From: Shinella zoogloeoides
Lineage (GTDB): Bacteria > Pseudomonadota > Alphaproteobacteria > Rhizobiales > Rhizobiaceae
Assembly (NCBI RefSeq): GCF_003574625.1
Contig: NZ_QNUJ01000001.1
Location: 124,001 to 188,000, forward strand
Direction of reading: 5' to 3'
Length of the DNA stretch: 64,000 nucleotides
Part shown: positions 1 through 9,610 of the stretch, piece after piece
How positions within the stretch are numbered: the first letter of the stretch is position 1
Layout: every line of letters starts with the position of its first letter
Notes under the pieces: generated by a model
The model's input: only the letters and a program-made list of their open reading frames with translations
The model's database searches: none
Told to the model about the DNA's origin: nothing
Translations under genes and position numbers: made by a program

Positions 1-248
1 CCCTGGTGGTGGGCGATCATCCCGCGCACGAAATCGACATCGGCATTGCCGGTGAATTCGATCTCCATGCCCTTGTGCATCTTCGCATTGGCGTCGACGA
101 AGGCCTTGGTGGACGCGCTCTGGTCGCCCGTGGCCTGGCCCATCGTCATGCCCTGATGGCCGGAATGATCGGCGGCATCCTGGGCGATTGCGGGCATGGT
201 GAAGGTAAGCGCGAGGGCCGCGCCGAGAAGCATGTTCTTTGCGTTCAT
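1..248 (-). CDS. DUF305 family secreted protein (5' part, runs off the left edge)
   Basis: The frame starts with ATG at 248 and is still open at base 1, so only the first 82 residues are visible. A signal peptide of about 22 residues (MNAKNMLLGAALALTF, then AIAQ|D) is followed by a His/Met-rich stretch (DHSGHQGMTMGQ) and by the motif VDFVRGMIAHHQG, which is the conserved core of the DUF305/CopM-type metallochaperone family. Proteins of this family are periplasmic and several bind copper or silver through paired His and Met residues. The gene lies 68 bp downstream of a Cys/His-rich small secreted protein on the same strand, so the two are probably co-transcribed. Family assignment is good; the copper role is inferred from family and context. 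Confidence 0.85.
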   Translation of the reverse strand, partial: MNAKNMLLGAALALTFTMPAIAQDAADHSGHQGMTMGQATGDQSASTKAFVDANAKMHKGMEIEFTGNADVDFVRGMIAHHQ

Positions 249-316
249 GATGATTTCCAGTTCTGAATACGGTTGATGGTCGGGGCGCGGGCGCCCCGGA
301 TATCAGTCAAGCGTCG

Positions 317-637
317 TCAGGACCGGGGAGGGGGATCGAGCGGGGGAAGCGCAAGGCCGGCCAGTTGCGGCGTGGCTGCGGAAACCGGGCTCGAAATGTC
401 GAGATCGCGGCCGATCGGCTCCAGCCGGGCGGCTTCGATGGCGAAACAGGCCGAACAGGCGAGAGGATGCGCGGACGGCTTCGCCTTGCCGTGCTCGCCG
501 CCGCCATCCTCGCCGGCCATGTGGTGCATGGCGTGCATCCCGGCCGGCTGCGCGGCCGTCATCGTCGCGGCGACCGCCGGCACCCAGCCGGAAAGGACGG
601 CGCCCAGAATGGCGAGGACGAAGAGGACCTGTCTCAT
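317..637 (-). CDS. Small secreted Cys/His-rich protein, possibly copper related
   Basis: A 106-residue reading frame from ATG at 637. The first ~22 residues ([18 protein letters not shown]) look like a signal peptide. The mature part holds a Met/His cluster ([18 protein letters not shown]), then [13 protein letters not shown] with a CxxC pair, and a Pro-rich end. I do not recognise a named family, although short DUF2946-like proteins of copper-resistance loci have a similar layout. The frame is open further upstream (ATG at 715), but the signal peptide fits the inner start; no good ribosome binding site is visible for either. It sits just upstream of the DUF305 gene on the same strand and diverges from hisS. 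A metal-binding role is inference. Confidence 0.55.
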   Translation of the reverse strand: MRQVLFVLAILGAVLSGWVPAVAATMTAAQPAGMHAMHHMAGEDGGGEHGKAKPSAHPLACSACFAIEAARLEPIGRDLDISSPVSAATPQLAGLALPPLDPPPRS

Positions 638-787
638 GGCAGGAGAGATAGGCGCACGCTGCGCAAAAGAAAAGGGGTGCCTATAAGGATGCTCCTCCTG
701 CCCTGCTGCGCGCACCTGCGCCCTTGCCGCTGCCCCTTCAATCCGCTAGGGAAACCGCAACGGAAATACGGAATTTCGGGTATCCCG

Positions 788-2302
788 ATGAGCGAAAAGC
801 AGAAAAAGCCCCAGAAGCTGAAAGCCCGCCTGCCGCGCGGCTTCGTCGACCGTGACGCCGCGGACATCCGCGCCGTCAATGAGATGACGGCGAAGATCCG
901 CGAGGTCTACGAGCATTACGGCTTCGACCCCGTCGAAACGCCGCTCTTCGAATATACCGACGCGCTCGGCAAGTTCCTGCCCGACAGCGACCGCCCGAAC
1001 GAGGGCGTGTTCTCGCTGCAGGACGACGACGACCAATGGATGAGCCTGCGCTACGACCTGACGGCGCCGCTCGCCCGCCATGTCGCGGAGAATTTCAACG
1101 AGATCCAGCTTCCCTACCGCACCTATCGCGCGGGCTATGTCTTCCGCAACGAGAAGCCGGGCCCGGGCCGCTTCCGCCAGTTCATGCAGTTCGATGCCGA
1201 TACGGTCGGCGCGGCCGGCGTACAGGCGGATGCCGAAATGTGCATGATGATGTCGGACACGATGGAAGCGCTCGGCATCGCCCGCGGCGACTACGTCATC
1301 CGTGTCAACAACCGCAAGGTCCTCGACGGTGTGCTGGAGGCGATCGGCCTCGGCGGCGACGACAAGGCAGGCGCGCGCCTCACCGTGCTGCGTGCCATCG
1401 ACAAGCTCGACAAGTTCGGCCCGGAGGGCGTCAGGCTCCTGCTCGGCGCCGGCCGCAAGGACGAATCCGGCGACTTCACCAAGGGCGCCGGCCTCGATGC
1501 CGGACAGATCGAGAAGGTGCTCTTCTTCGTCGGCATCAAGGACTATGCGGAAAGCGCAGCGGATCTCGCCAGGCTCGTCGAAGGCACGACGAAGGGCGCC
1601 GAAGGCGTCGACGAGCTGAACCAGATCGGCCATCTCGTCACCTCGGCCGGCTATGGTCCGGACCGCATCAAGATCGACCCGTCGGTCGTGCGCGGCCTCG
1701 AATATTACACAGGCCCGGTCTTCGAGGCCGAGTTGCAGTTCGCCGTCACCAACGAGAAGGGCGAGAAGGTCGTCTTCGGCTCGGTCGGCGGCGGCGGCCG
1801 CTACGATGGCCTCGTCTCCCGCTTCATGGGCCAGCCGGTGCCGGCGACGGGCTTCTCCATCGGCGTCTCGCGCCTGATGACGGCGCTGAAGAACCTCGGC
1901 AAGCTCGGTCAGGAGGAGGTGGTCGCGCCCGTCCTCGTCACCGTCATGGACGGTGACATCGAGAGCATGGGCCGCTACCAGCGCTTCACACAGGAGCTGC
2001 GCGCCGCCGGCATCCGCGCCGAGATGTATCAGGGCAACTGGAAGAAGTTCGGCAACCAGCTCAAATATGCCGACCGCCGCGGCGCACCGATCGCCATCAT
2101 CCAGGGCGGCGACGAGCGCGCGGAAGGCCTCGTGCAGATCAAGGACCTGATCGAGGGCAAGCGCCTTTCCGGCGAGATCGAGGACAACATCGCCTGGCGC
2201 GAAGCGCGCGTCGCGCAGGTTTCCGTACCGGAGGCCGATCTGGTCGCGAAAGTCCGCGAAATCCTCGACGCGCAAGCCGAAGACCGGGCGCGGCAGGGGT
2301 GA
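788..2302 (+). CDS. hisS: Histidyl-tRNA synthetase
   Basis: Charges tRNA-His in the cytoplasm. The 504-residue product has the class II core: motif 2 [13 protein letters not shown] at about residues 120-132, the histidine-binding signatures [11 protein letters not shown] (about 304) and [13 protein letters not shown] (about 332), and motif 3 GFSIGVSRL (about 357). A C-terminal anticodon-binding domain follows (VLVTVMDGD onward). The length matches rhizobial HisS, which is longer than the E. coli enzyme. ATG at 788 is chosen because the basic start [19 protein letters not shown] is typical; the frame stays open upstream without meaning. It is followed on the same strand by its paralogue hisZ and by hisG, with a repeat-filled 175-bp gap in between. 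Confidence 0.96.
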   Translation: MSEKQKKPQKLKARLPRGFVDRDAADIRAVNEMTAKIREVYEHYGFDPVETPLFEYTDALGKFLPDSDRPNEGVFSLQDDDDQWMSLRYDLTAPLARHVAENFNEIQLPYRTYRAGYVFRNEKPGPGRFRQFMQFDADTVGAAGVQADAEMCMMMSDTMEALGIARGDYVIRVNNRKVLDGVLEAIGLGGDDKAGARLTVLRAIDKLDKFGPEGVRLLLGAGRKDESGDFTKGAGLDAGQIEKVLFFVGIKDYAESAADLARLVEGTTKGAEGVDELNQIGHLVTSAGYGPDRIKIDPSVVRGLEYYTGPVFEAELQFAVTNEKGEKVVFGSVGGGGRYDGLVSRFMGQPVPATGFSIGVSRLMTALKNLGKLGQEEVVAPVLVTVMDGDIESMGRYQRFTQELRAAGIRAEMYQGNWKKFGNQLKYADRRGAPIAIIQGGDERAEGLVQIKDLIEGKRLSGEIEDNIAWREARVAQVSVPEADLVAKVREILDAQAEDRARQG

Positions 2303-2307
2303 TGGGC

Positions 2308-2452
2308 GTGTGGAAGACCCCTCCCCAACCCCTCCCCACAAGGGGGAGGGGCTTACTGTGCCGCACCCTGCGAATTCGATTTGAGACGGTGAGCAAGCCT
2401 TTATCTTTCTCCTCCCTTGTGGGGGAGATGCCGGCAGGCAGAGGGGGACTTG
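2308..2452. repeat. RIME-like intergenic repeat, variant arms
   Basis: The hisS-hisZ gap holds two GC-rich arms in inverted order. The left arm includes CCCCTCCCC / GGGGGAGGGG around 2328-2351, able to fold as a hairpin. The right arm runs from CTCCTCCCTTGTGGGGGAG (2410-2428) to CCGGCAGGCAGAGGGGG. The arms pair with each other at long range. This resembles the palindromic mosaic elements scattered between rhizobial genes and is a divergent cousin of the elements at 4314, 30006 and 63792. Confidence 0.7.
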
Positions 2453-2477
2453 CCGCCCCGCGCCCGGAGCGTTTCCC

Positions 2478-3611
2478 ATGCCTCTGACGAACCTGCCCGC
2501 CTTCGCGCCCGATCTCGTCGCCGACCTCGAAGGGCTCGGCACGGAGCGCGTCGATACGCCGGTCATCCAGCCGGCCGAACCCTTCCTCGACATGGCGGGC
2601 GAGGACCTGCGCCGGCGCATCTTCATGACGGAGAGCGAGACCGGCAAGAGCCTGTGCCTGCGTCCCGAATTCACCATCCCCGTCTGCCTTCGCCACATCG
2701 AGACGGCGATGGGCACGCCGCGGCGCTATTCCTATCTCGGCGAGGTCTTCCGCCAGCGCCGCGACGGCGCGAACGAATTCTACCAGGCCGGCATCGAGGA
2801 TCTCGGCGAGCCGGATATCGCGTGCGCCGATGCGCGCATCGTGCGCGATGCGCTCCATGTCATCGGTAACCGGCTTCCCGGCATGGCGCTGTCCGTAACG
2901 CTCGGCGACCAGGGAATTTTCGAGGCGGTCGTCGCCGCCTGCGGCCTGCCGGCCGGCTGGCAGAAGCGTCTCATCCACGCCTTCGGCAATTCGGCGCAGT
3001 TGCAGAAGCTGATCGCTGACCTGTCCGATCCCGCCCCGTCCGGCGTCTTCGGCCCGGAGGTCGAGCGCCTTGCCCGCCTCGGCATCCTCGACGACGAGGC
3101 GAAGCTGATCGCCCATATCGACGCGACGATGGAGGCGACCGGCTATTCCACCAATGCCAGCCGCGGTCCCGCCGCCATCGCCCGCCGCCTGCGCGAGAAG
3201 CGCGAGCTCGCGAGCACGCGGCTCGACAGCCGCACGCTGGCGCTGCTCAAGGAATTCCTGGCACTGGAACTGAGCCTCGCCGACGCGCCGCAGGCGCTCG
3301 CCGCCTTCGCGGAAAAGGCCCGCCTTTCGCTCGGCGCGGCGCTGGAGCGCTTCGACGCCCGCGTTACGGCGCTGCGCGAAGCAGGCGTCGATCCGGCGAC
3401 GATCATCTATCGCGCCGCCTTCGGCCGTCCGCTCGATTATTATACCGGCCTCGTCTTCGAGATCACGCCGGCCGGCGAGACATCGGTGCTCGTCGGCGGC
3501 GGCCGGTTCGACCGGCTGCTGACGCTGCTCGGCGCGAAGGAACGCATCCCGGCCGTCGGCTTCTCGCTCTGGCTCGACCGTATCGCAAGCGCCGGGGGAG
3601 CCGCCGCATGA
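2478..3611 (+). CDS. hisZ: ATP phosphoribosyltransferase regulatory subunit HisZ
   Basis: A 377-residue HisRS-like protein without tRNA-charging function that forms a hetero-octamer with short-form HisG, giving the catalytic subunit its activity and histidine feedback control. It keeps the class II fold: [12 protein letters not shown] near residue 64, the pseudo-active-site segment [16 protein letters not shown] near 316 and [10 protein letters not shown]. It overlaps hisG by 4 bp (ATGA, 3608-3611), so the two subunits are translationally coupled. It lies right behind hisS, its catalytic paralogue. ATG at 2478 gives the usual family length. Confidence 0.93.
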   Translation: MPLTNLPAFAPDLVADLEGLGTERVDTPVIQPAEPFLDMAGEDLRRRIFMTESETGKSLCLRPEFTIPVCLRHIETAMGTPRRYSYLGEVFRQRRDGANEFYQAGIEDLGEPDIACADARIVRDALHVIGNRLPGMALSVTLGDQGIFEAVVAACGLPAGWQKRLIHAFGNSAQLQKLIADLSDPAPSGVFGPEVERLARLGILDDEAKLIAHIDATMEATGYSTNASRGPAAIARRLREKRELASTRLDSRTLALLKEFLALELSLADAPQALAAFAEKARLSLGAALERFDARVTALREAGVDPATIIYRAAFGRPLDYYTGLVFEITPAGETSVLVGGGRFDRLLTLLGAKERIPAVGFSLWLDRIASAGGAAA

Positions 3612-4303
3612 CCATCACCATCGGTCTTCCCTCCAAGGGCCGCATGAAGGAGGACAGCTCCGCCGTCCTCGCCCGCGCCGGCTTCACCGTCGCCGCCGTC
3701 GGCAACGACCGCTCCTATCGCGGCCGCGTCGAGGGTCGCGACGATATCGAGATCGCCTTCCTCTCCGCTTCCGAGATCTCCCGCGAGATCGCCAACGGCA
3801 CCGTCGATTTCGGCGTGACCGGCGAGGATCTCGTGCGCGAGGGACTGGCGGAGGCCGATGCCCGCGTCGAGTTCTGCGCCCGCCTCGGCTTCGGCCATGC
3901 CGATGTCGTGGTCGCCGTGCCGGAGATATGGCTCGACGTCGACACCATGGCCGACCTCGGCGACGTCGCCACGGATTTCCGCGCCCGCCACGGCCGGCGC
4001 CTGACCATCGCCACGAAATACTGGCGGCTGACGCAGCAGTTCTTCTCGGGCAATCACGGCATCCAGCTCTACCGCATCGTCGAAAGCCTCGGCGCCACGG
4101 AAGGCGCGCCGGCCTCCGGCTCGGCCGACATCATCGTCGACATCACCTCGACCGGCTCGACGCTCGTCGCCAACCACCTGAAGATTCTCTCCGACGGCGT
4201 GATCCTCAAATCGGAAGCCTGCCTCGTGCGTGCGCGCAAGCCGGAGCACGAGGGCGATGCGGTGGTGGCGGAGATCATCGAGCAGGTGCGCGGGGCGCTG
4301 TAG
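3608..4303 (+). CDS. hisG: ATP phosphoribosyltransferase, short form
   Basis: Catalyses the first step of histidine biosynthesis, joining ATP and PRPP to form phosphoribosyl-ATP. At 231 residues it is the short form, lacking the C-terminal regulatory domain and therefore depending on HisZ, which is encoded immediately upstream with a 4-bp overlap. The start [15 protein letters not shown] and the PRPP-binding region near [15 protein letters not shown] (about residues 177-191) are clear. No other his genes are in the window. Confidence 0.95.
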   Translation: MTITIGLPSKGRMKEDSSAVLARAGFTVAAVGNDRSYRGRVEGRDDIEIAFLSASEISREIANGTVDFGVTGEDLVREGLAEADARVEFCARLGFGHADVVVAVPEIWLDVDTMADLGDVATDFRARHGRRLTIATKYWRLTQQFFSGNHGIQLYRIVESLGATEGAPASGSADIIVDITSTGSTLVANHLKILSDGVILKSEACLVRARKPEHEGDAVVAEIIEQVRGAL

Positions 4304-4313
4304 GGGTAGGATT

Positions 4314-4495
4314 GCCCCTCATCCGGCCTGCCGCGACCTTCTCCCCGCAGGCGGGGAGAAGGGGTGTGCCGCACCGTTTTCCGTCCCATCGCAGGCAAGT
4401 TTGACGGAAACACGCCGAGGGGCGGGAAACCGGTCCCACACGTCTCCTTCGCCCCGCTTGCGGGGAGAAGGTGGCCGGCAGGCCGGATGAGGGGC
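4314..4495. repeat. RIME-like intergenic repeat pair
   Basis: Two arms in inverted orientation fill most of the hisG-GST gap. The left arm (4314-4363) begins GCCCCTCATCCGGCCTGCCG and ends with a hairpin of CCTTCTCCCCGC, a 2-base turn and GCGGGGAGAAGG. The right arm (4446-4495) is the reverse complement with a few changes, ending GGCCGGATGAGGGGC. This layout is typical of the rhizobial RIME family. The hairpins may also end hisZG transcripts, though no T-run follows. Confidence 0.8.
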
Positions 4496-4590
4496 TGGCA
4501 CCCTCACCCTTCGCAAATTTCCCGCCACGTCACCCTGACATCGCCCGGCGGCCTGCCCTATCTATGAACTCCCATCCGTAAGGAGTTCCC

Positions 4591-5298
4591 ATGTCCGACC
4601 TGTCGTCCTTCCCCATCACGAAGAAATGGCCCGCCAGGAATCCCGATGTCATTCAGCTCTATTCGCTGCCGACGCCGAATGGCGTGAAGGTGTCGATCGC
4701 GCTGGAAGAGCTCGGCCTCATCTATGAGCCGCACCGCGTCGATTTCGGCGGCAACGAGCAGAAGTCGCCGGAATTCGTGTCGCTCAATCCGAACGGCCGC
4801 ATTCCCGCGATCATCGATCCGGACGGGCCGGGCGGCAAGCCGATCGGCCTCTTCGAATCGGGCGCGATCCTCGTCTATCTCGCGGAGAAAACCGGCAAGC
4901 TCATTCCGGCCGATCCCGCCGTGCGCTACGAGATGCTGTGCTGGGTCATGTTCCAGATGGGCGGCATCGGGCCGATGTTCGGCCAGTTCGGTCATTTCCA
5001 CAAGTTCGCCGCCGAAAAGGTCGCCAACAATTCCTATCCGGTCGAACGCTACAGGGACGAATCGAAGCGCCTGCTTTCCGTGCTGGAAGAGCGCCTGAGG
5101 GACCGGCAATGGATCATGGGCGATGAATATACCATCGCCGATATCGCGACCTTCCCGTGGGTGCGCGGCGCGGATGTCTTCTATGGCGGGCGCGAGGTGC
5201 TGGATTATGCGGGCTTCCCCGCCGTCATGGCCTGGCTGGAGCGCTGCCTTGCCCGCCCAGCGGCGCAGAAGGGCCTGGAAATTCCTGCGAAGCCCTGA
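4591..5298 (+). CDS. Glutathione S-transferase family protein (YghU/YfcG-like)
   Basis: A 235-residue cytosolic protein with an N-terminal thioredoxin-fold GST domain (VIQLYSLPTPNGVKVSIALE, about residues 21-40; LNPNGRIPAIIDPDG; FESGAILVYLAEKTG) and an all-helical C-terminal domain (WVMFQMGGIGPMFGQFGHF onward). The PTPNG active-site loop and the MGGIGPMFGQ segment are characteristic of the Nu-class/YghU-YfcG group, which act as disulfide-bond oxidoreductases or peroxidases using glutathione. A strong AGGAG precedes the ATG at 4591. It stands alone between a repeat and a flavoenzyme gene; the substrate cannot be read from the sequence. Confidence 0.9.
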   Translation: MSDLSSFPITKKWPARNPDVIQLYSLPTPNGVKVSIALEELGLIYEPHRVDFGGNEQKSPEFVSLNPNGRIPAIIDPDGPGGKPIGLFESGAILVYLAEKTGKLIPADPAVRYEMLCWVMFQMGGIGPMFGQFGHFHKFAAEKVANNSYPVERYRDESKRLLSVLEERLRDRQWIMGDEYTIADIATFPWVRGADVFYGGREVLDYAGFPAVMAWLERCLARPAAQKGLEIPAKP

Positions 5299-5394
5299 TG
5301 CCGGCGCGACCCGTCCGAGCACGGTAGCGGCACGTTGACGCCGCGTGGCCGGGCGGGTTACGTCTCGGTGAAAACAAGGACGGACGGAAATATC

Positions 5395-6612
5395 GTGACG
5401 GGAAGACTGGTTGTAGCGGGCGGCGGCCAGGCCGCATTTGCCCTGGTTGCCAAATTGCGCGCATTGAAGGACGAGCGGCCGATCACCATCGTCGCCGCCG
5501 AGGCGAGCCACCCCTACCAGCGCCCGCCGCTTTCCAAGAAATACCTGCTCGGCGAGGCAGACCTCTCGCGCCTGATGTTCCGCCCGGAAAGCTGGTATCC
5601 CGACAACGGCGTCGACCTTCGCCTGTCGACGGAGGTCACCGCCATCGACCGCGCGGCAAGGCGCGTGACGCTCAGCGACGGCTCGATGCTCGACTATGAA
5701 TTCCTGGCGCTCGCCACCGGTGCGACGCCCCGCCGCCTGCCGGCGGAGATCGGCGGCGACCTCGACGGCGTGTTCACCGTGCGCGACTATCGCGATGCCG
5801 ACCGCCTCGGCCTCGAAATGCAGGAAGGCCGCCGGGCGCTCGTCGTTGGCGGCGGCTATATCGGCCTCGAGGCGGCGGCCGTCGCGCGGGGCAGGGGGCT
5901 GCATGTCACCGTCATCGAGATGGCCGACCGCATCCTCGCGCGCGTGGCATCGCCCGCGACGGCGACGATCCTCAAGGCGATCCACATGGCCCGCGGTGTC
6001 GATGTGCGCGAGAAGACCGGCCTCGTCCGCCTTCTCGGCGAAAACGGCCGCGTCACCGGCGCGGAGCTCTCCGACGGCTTCGTGCTGCCGGTGGATGTGG
6101 TGATCGCCGGCATCGGCGTGGCGGCCAATGACCGGCTCGCCCGCGATGCCGGGCTGGAGGTTGCCAACGGCATCGTCGTCGATGCCCATGCCCGCACGTC
6201 CGATCCCGCGATCTTCGCCATGGGCGACTGCACCGTCCTGCCCTTCGAAGGCAATCGCGTGCGGCTGGAATCCGTGCAGAACGCCGTCGACCAGGCGGAG
6301 GCCGCCGCGGCCGTCATCGCCGGCGGCGATACGCCCTATGTGCCGAAGCCGTGGTTCTGGTCCGACCAATATGATGTGAAGCTGCAGATCGCCGGTTTCT
6401 GCATGGGCTTCGACGATACCCTCGTGCGGCCCGGCCAGCGCGAGGGCAGCGTTTCCGTCTGGTACTTCCGCGATGGCAGGCTGATCGCGGTCGACGCGGT
6501 CAACGATGCGAAAGCCTACGTGGTCGGCAAGAAGCTGATCGAGATGGGCCGCACGCCGGACAGGGCGGCGCTTGAAGACCCGGCTGCGGACCTCAAGGCC
6601 CTGACGCTCTGA
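5395..6612 (+). CDS. FAD/NAD(P)H-dependent ferredoxin-reductase-type oxidoreductase
   Basis: A 405-residue flavoprotein of the rubredoxin/ferredoxin reductase family. It has an N-terminal FAD Rossmann motif (LVVAGGGQAAFALVAKL), an NAD(P)H-binding motif (VVGGGYIGLEAAAVARGRG, about residues 145-163), the second FAD contact AMGDCTVLPF (about 276) and a reductase C-terminal domain beginning near WFWSDQYDVKLQIAG. Such enzymes pass electrons from NADH to a [2Fe-2S] ferredoxin serving P450s or dioxygenases, but no ferredoxin or oxygenase gene is nearby. I chose GTG at 5395 because it starts directly before the first beta strand and follows a purine-rich GGACGGAAA; a TTG 60 bp upstream is less likely. 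Confidence 0.87.
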   Translation: MTGRLVVAGGGQAAFALVAKLRALKDERPITIVAAEASHPYQRPPLSKKYLLGEADLSRLMFRPESWYPDNGVDLRLSTEVTAIDRAARRVTLSDGSMLDYEFLALATGATPRRLPAEIGGDLDGVFTVRDYRDADRLGLEMQEGRRALVVGGGYIGLEAAAVARGRGLHVTVIEMADRILARVASPATATILKAIHMARGVDVREKTGLVRLLGENGRVTGAELSDGFVLPVDVVIAGIGVAANDRLARDAGLEVANGIVVDAHARTSDPAIFAMGDCTVLPFEGNRVRLESVQNAVDQAEAAAAVIAGGDTPYVPKPWFWSDQYDVKLQIAGFCMGFDDTLVRPGQREGSVSVWYFRDGRLIAVDAVNDAKAYVVGKKLIEMGRTPDRAALEDPAADLKALTL

Positions 6613-6787
6613 AATCCGAAGTTGAGCGGAATTGCCGTGGCAAACCAGCCGGTTGGCCGTTTTGATATTTGTTAAGCACGAATGGATACGGGCGGGCAGG
6701 AATCCGCCGGGATACGGGGCCGATTCACAAAGTCTTTAAGGTTGCCGGGCTCTGTGGTGCCATCTTGCCCTCCCGCCCGGTGTTCCC

Positions 6788-9586
6788 ATGCTGCGCATTC
6801 TCAACTGCATCGTCGTCGAGCACGATCTTCGTCTCGTCGTGCTTGCCGCATTCATCTGCTTCCTGTCCTGCTATGTCGCGGTGACGCTGGCGCAGAGGGC
6901 GTGGGTCGCCGAAGGCAGGGCGCGCAATCTCTGGCTGGGCGCGGCGGGCACGTCGAGCGGCTTCGGCATCTGGGCGACCCATTTCATCGCGATGCTGGCC
7001 TATGATCCCGGCATGGTCATCGGCTATGACATGAAGCTGACGCTGATTTCGCTCGGCGTCGCCATCGTCGTGACGACGGCGGGTCTCGCGCTTGCCACCT
7101 ATGTCGCAGGCCGCGCCGCCGTCATCGCCGGCGGCCTGCTGCTCGGTGCGGGCATCACCTCCATGCATTACATCGGCATGAGCGCGGTGGAACTGCCGGG
7201 CACGCTCGGCTGGGATGCCGTCTATGTCGCCGTCTCGGTCGTCTGTGCCGGCCTTTTCGGCGCGCTGTCGCTTCTCGTCTGCATGCGCCCGCAGCAGCGC
7301 GTGCGCGACCGGGCGCTGGCGACCGTGCTGATGGCGCTCGGCGTGGTGGCCCTGCATTTCACCGCCATGACCGCCGTGACCTTCCGGCCGGGCCTGATGC
7401 CGGTGAGCGACGACACGCTGATCTCGACCGGCCTGATGGTGCCGCTGATCGCGGTGGTGGCCTTCTCGCTGCTCTTCACCGGCCTGACGGCCGCCGTCTT
7501 CGCCCGGCAGGCCGAGCTGACCGCGACGGAGAGCACCCGCCAGTTCGCCATGCTCGTGCAGGGCGTCAAGGATTACGCCATCTGCATGCTGGACCCGGAA
7601 GGCCGCGTCGCCAACTGGAACGAGGGCGCCGAGCGCCACAAGGGTTACAAGGCGCAGGAGATCGTCGGCCGGCATTTCTCGCAGTTCTACGGCGAGGAGG
7701 ATCGCGCGGCGGGTGCGCCTGAACGCGCTCTGCGCATCGCCCGCGAGGAAGGCAAGTATGAGGGCGAGGGCTGGCGCTATCGCAAGGACGGCACGCGCTA
7801 TTGGGCAAATGTCGTGCTCGATCCGATCCACGATGCGGGCGGCATGCTGGTCGGCTACGCCAAGATCAGCAAGGACGTCACCAGGGAGAAGGCCGATGCC
7901 GACCGGCTGGCCGAAGTGACGAAGAACCTCGATCTCGCGCTCGAGAACATGTCGCAGGGCCTGTGCCTGTTCGACAAGGACGAGCGCCTGCTTCTTGCCA
8001 ACCGGCGCTACAGTGAAATCTTCGGTTTCCCCGGCGACCGCATCCGGCCGGGCATGACCCTGCGCGAGATTGTCGAGCAGGGCGTCGCCGACATCTATGC
8101 CGATCCCGATGTCTGGCAGACCAAGGCGCGGGATGCCTACGCCCGCCGCCGCGCCGCGATCCAGGCGAACGATGGCGGCGTGATCGTCGAAAAGCTGCAG
8201 AGCGGCGTGTCGGTCCAGTTGCGCTACCGCACGCTGCCGGACGGCGCCTGGGTGGCGACCTATGAGGACGTTTCCGAGCGCCTGCGTTCGGAAGAGCAGA
8301 TCTCCTTCCTCGCCCGCCATGACGGGCTGACGGGCCTGCCGAACCGCGCAAGCTTTAATAACCGGCTCGAGGCCGATCTCGATTCTGCCCGGCGATCGGG
8401 CGGCAAGGTGGCCGCTATCGGCATCGATCTGGACAAGTTCAAGGAAGTCAACGACACGCGCGGCCATGCGGCGGGCGACGAGGTCCTCGCGACGCTCTCG
8501 CGGCGCATGCAGGCCTGCCTCGGGGCCGACGAGACGGTGGCCCGCTTCGGCGGTGACGAATTCGCCGCCGCCAAGCGGTTCGAGGACATGTCGGACCTTA
8601 CCGATTTCCTCCAGCGCCTCGAAAACTGCCTCACCGAGGACATCCGCATCGACGGCTACGACATCAAGCCCGGCGCGAGCCTCGGCGTCGCGATCTATCC
8701 GCAGGATGCCGACAATATCGAGGCCCTGCTCAACAATGCCGATCTTGCCATGTATCGCGCCAAGGACGCGCTGACGGAGACCGTCTGCTTCTACGAAGTG
8801 TCGATGGACGAGGCCGCCCGCAGCCGCCGCCTGATCGCCAACGATCTCTGGCAGGCCGTCGAGCGCAACGAGCTGCAGCTTCACTACCAGGTGCAGAAGG
8901 CGGTGAATTCCGGCGAGACGGTGGGCTACGAAGTGCTGCTGCGCTGGCACCATCCCGTGCGCGGCACCATTCCGCCGGGCGAGTTCATTCCGATTGCGGA
9001 AGAATGCGGCGCCATCCTGCCGGTCGGCGAATGGGTGCTGCGCGAGGCATGCCGCGAGGCCGCGACCTGGAACAGCGACCACAAGATCGCGGTCAACCTG
9101 TCGCCGGTCCAGCTCGGCAATGCGGATGTCGCCGATCTCGTCCAGCGCGTGCTGCAGGAAACCGGCCTCAGCCCGCACCGCCTGGAGCTGGAGATCACCG
9201 AATCGACCATCATCGGCGACAAGGAGCGCGCCCTCAACACGCTGCGCCGCATCAAGGCCCTCGGCGTCACCATCGCCATCGACGACTTCGGCACGGGCTA
9301 TTCCTCGCTCGAAACGCTACGCGCCTTCCCCTTCGACAAGATCAAGCTCGACCGCAGCTTCATGAGCGAGGTGGAGGCAAGCCCCGAGGCGAAGGCGATC
9401 ATCCGCGCGATCCTCGCGCTCGGGCAGACGCTGCGCGTGCCGGTGCTGGCGGAAGGCGTGGAGACGCGCAGCCAGCTCGACATCCTGCTCAGCGAAGGAT
9501 GCGACGAGGCGCAGGGCTATTTCCTTGGCCGTCCGGTTCCGGTCGAACGCATCCGCCCCGGCGGAACGGCCAGCGAAGCCGCCTGA
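6788..9586 (+). CDS. MHYT-PAS-PAS-GGDEF-EAL cyclic-di-GMP signalling protein
   Basis: A 932-residue inner-membrane protein. Residues 1-240 form a seven-helix MHYT sensor domain with its repeats visible as WATHFIAMLAYDPG, SMHYIGMSAVEL and ALHFTAMTAVTF; MHYT domains are proposed to sense O2, CO or NO through a bound metal. Two PAS domains follow (about 255-370, starting FAMLVQGVKDYAICMLDPEG, and about 380-495). The diguanylate cyclase domain has an intact VARFGGDEFAAA motif near 586-591. The phosphodiesterase domain starts with YEVLLRWHHP near 714, an EVL variant of EAL, and keeps DDFGTGYSSLETLR. Both activities are therefore possible. It is a single gene; the small PAS-like gene at 9611-10057 faces it with a 24-bp gap. 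Confidence 0.94.
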   Translation: MLRILNCIVVEHDLRLVVLAAFICFLSCYVAVTLAQRAWVAEGRARNLWLGAAGTSSGFGIWATHFIAMLAYDPGMVIGYDMKLTLISLGVAIVVTTAGLALATYVAGRAAVIAGGLLLGAGITSMHYIGMSAVELPGTLGWDAVYVAVSVVCAGLFGALSLLVCMRPQQRVRDRALATVLMALGVVALHFTAMTAVTFRPGLMPVSDDTLISTGLMVPLIAVVAFSLLFTGLTAAVFARQAELTATESTRQFAMLVQGVKDYAICMLDPEGRVANWNEGAERHKGYKAQEIVGRHFSQFYGEEDRAAGAPERALRIAREEGKYEGEGWRYRKDGTRYWANVVLDPIHDAGGMLVGYAKISKDVTREKADADRLAEVTKNLDLALENMSQGLCLFDKDERLLLANRRYSEIFGFPGDRIRPGMTLREIVEQGVADIYADPDVWQTKARDAYARRRAAIQANDGGVIVEKLQSGVSVQLRYRTLPDGAWVATYEDVSERLRSEEQISFLARHDGLTGLPNRASFNNRLEADLDSARRSGGKVAAIGIDLDKFKEVNDTRGHAAGDEVLATLSRRMQACLGADETVARFGGDEFAAAKRFEDMSDLTDFLQRLENCLTEDIRIDGYDIKPGASLGVAIYPQDADNIEALLNNADLAMYRAKDALTETVCFYEVSMDEAARSRRLIANDLWQAVERNELQLHYQVQKAVNSGETVGYEVLLRWHHPVRGTIPPGEFIPIAEECGAILPVGEWVLREACREAATWNSDHKIAVNLSPVQLGNADVADLVQRVLQETGLSPHRLELEITESTIIGDKERALNTLRRIKALGVTIAIDDFGTGYSSLETLRAFPFDKIKLDRSFMSEVEASPEAKAIIRAILALGQTLRVPVLAEGVETRSQLDILLSEGCDEAQGYFLGRPVPVERIRPGGTASEAA

Positions 9587-9610
9587 AGCGGCTGGTCTTT
9601 CGGTTCCTGC

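Noticed and set aside
746..2716. Very long open frame antisense to hisS and hisZ
   Set aside because: Long antisense frames are a by-product of high GC and strong third-position bias. The protein is low-complexity Arg/Asp/Ala/Val with no domain, while the opposite strand encodes clear HisS and HisZ.
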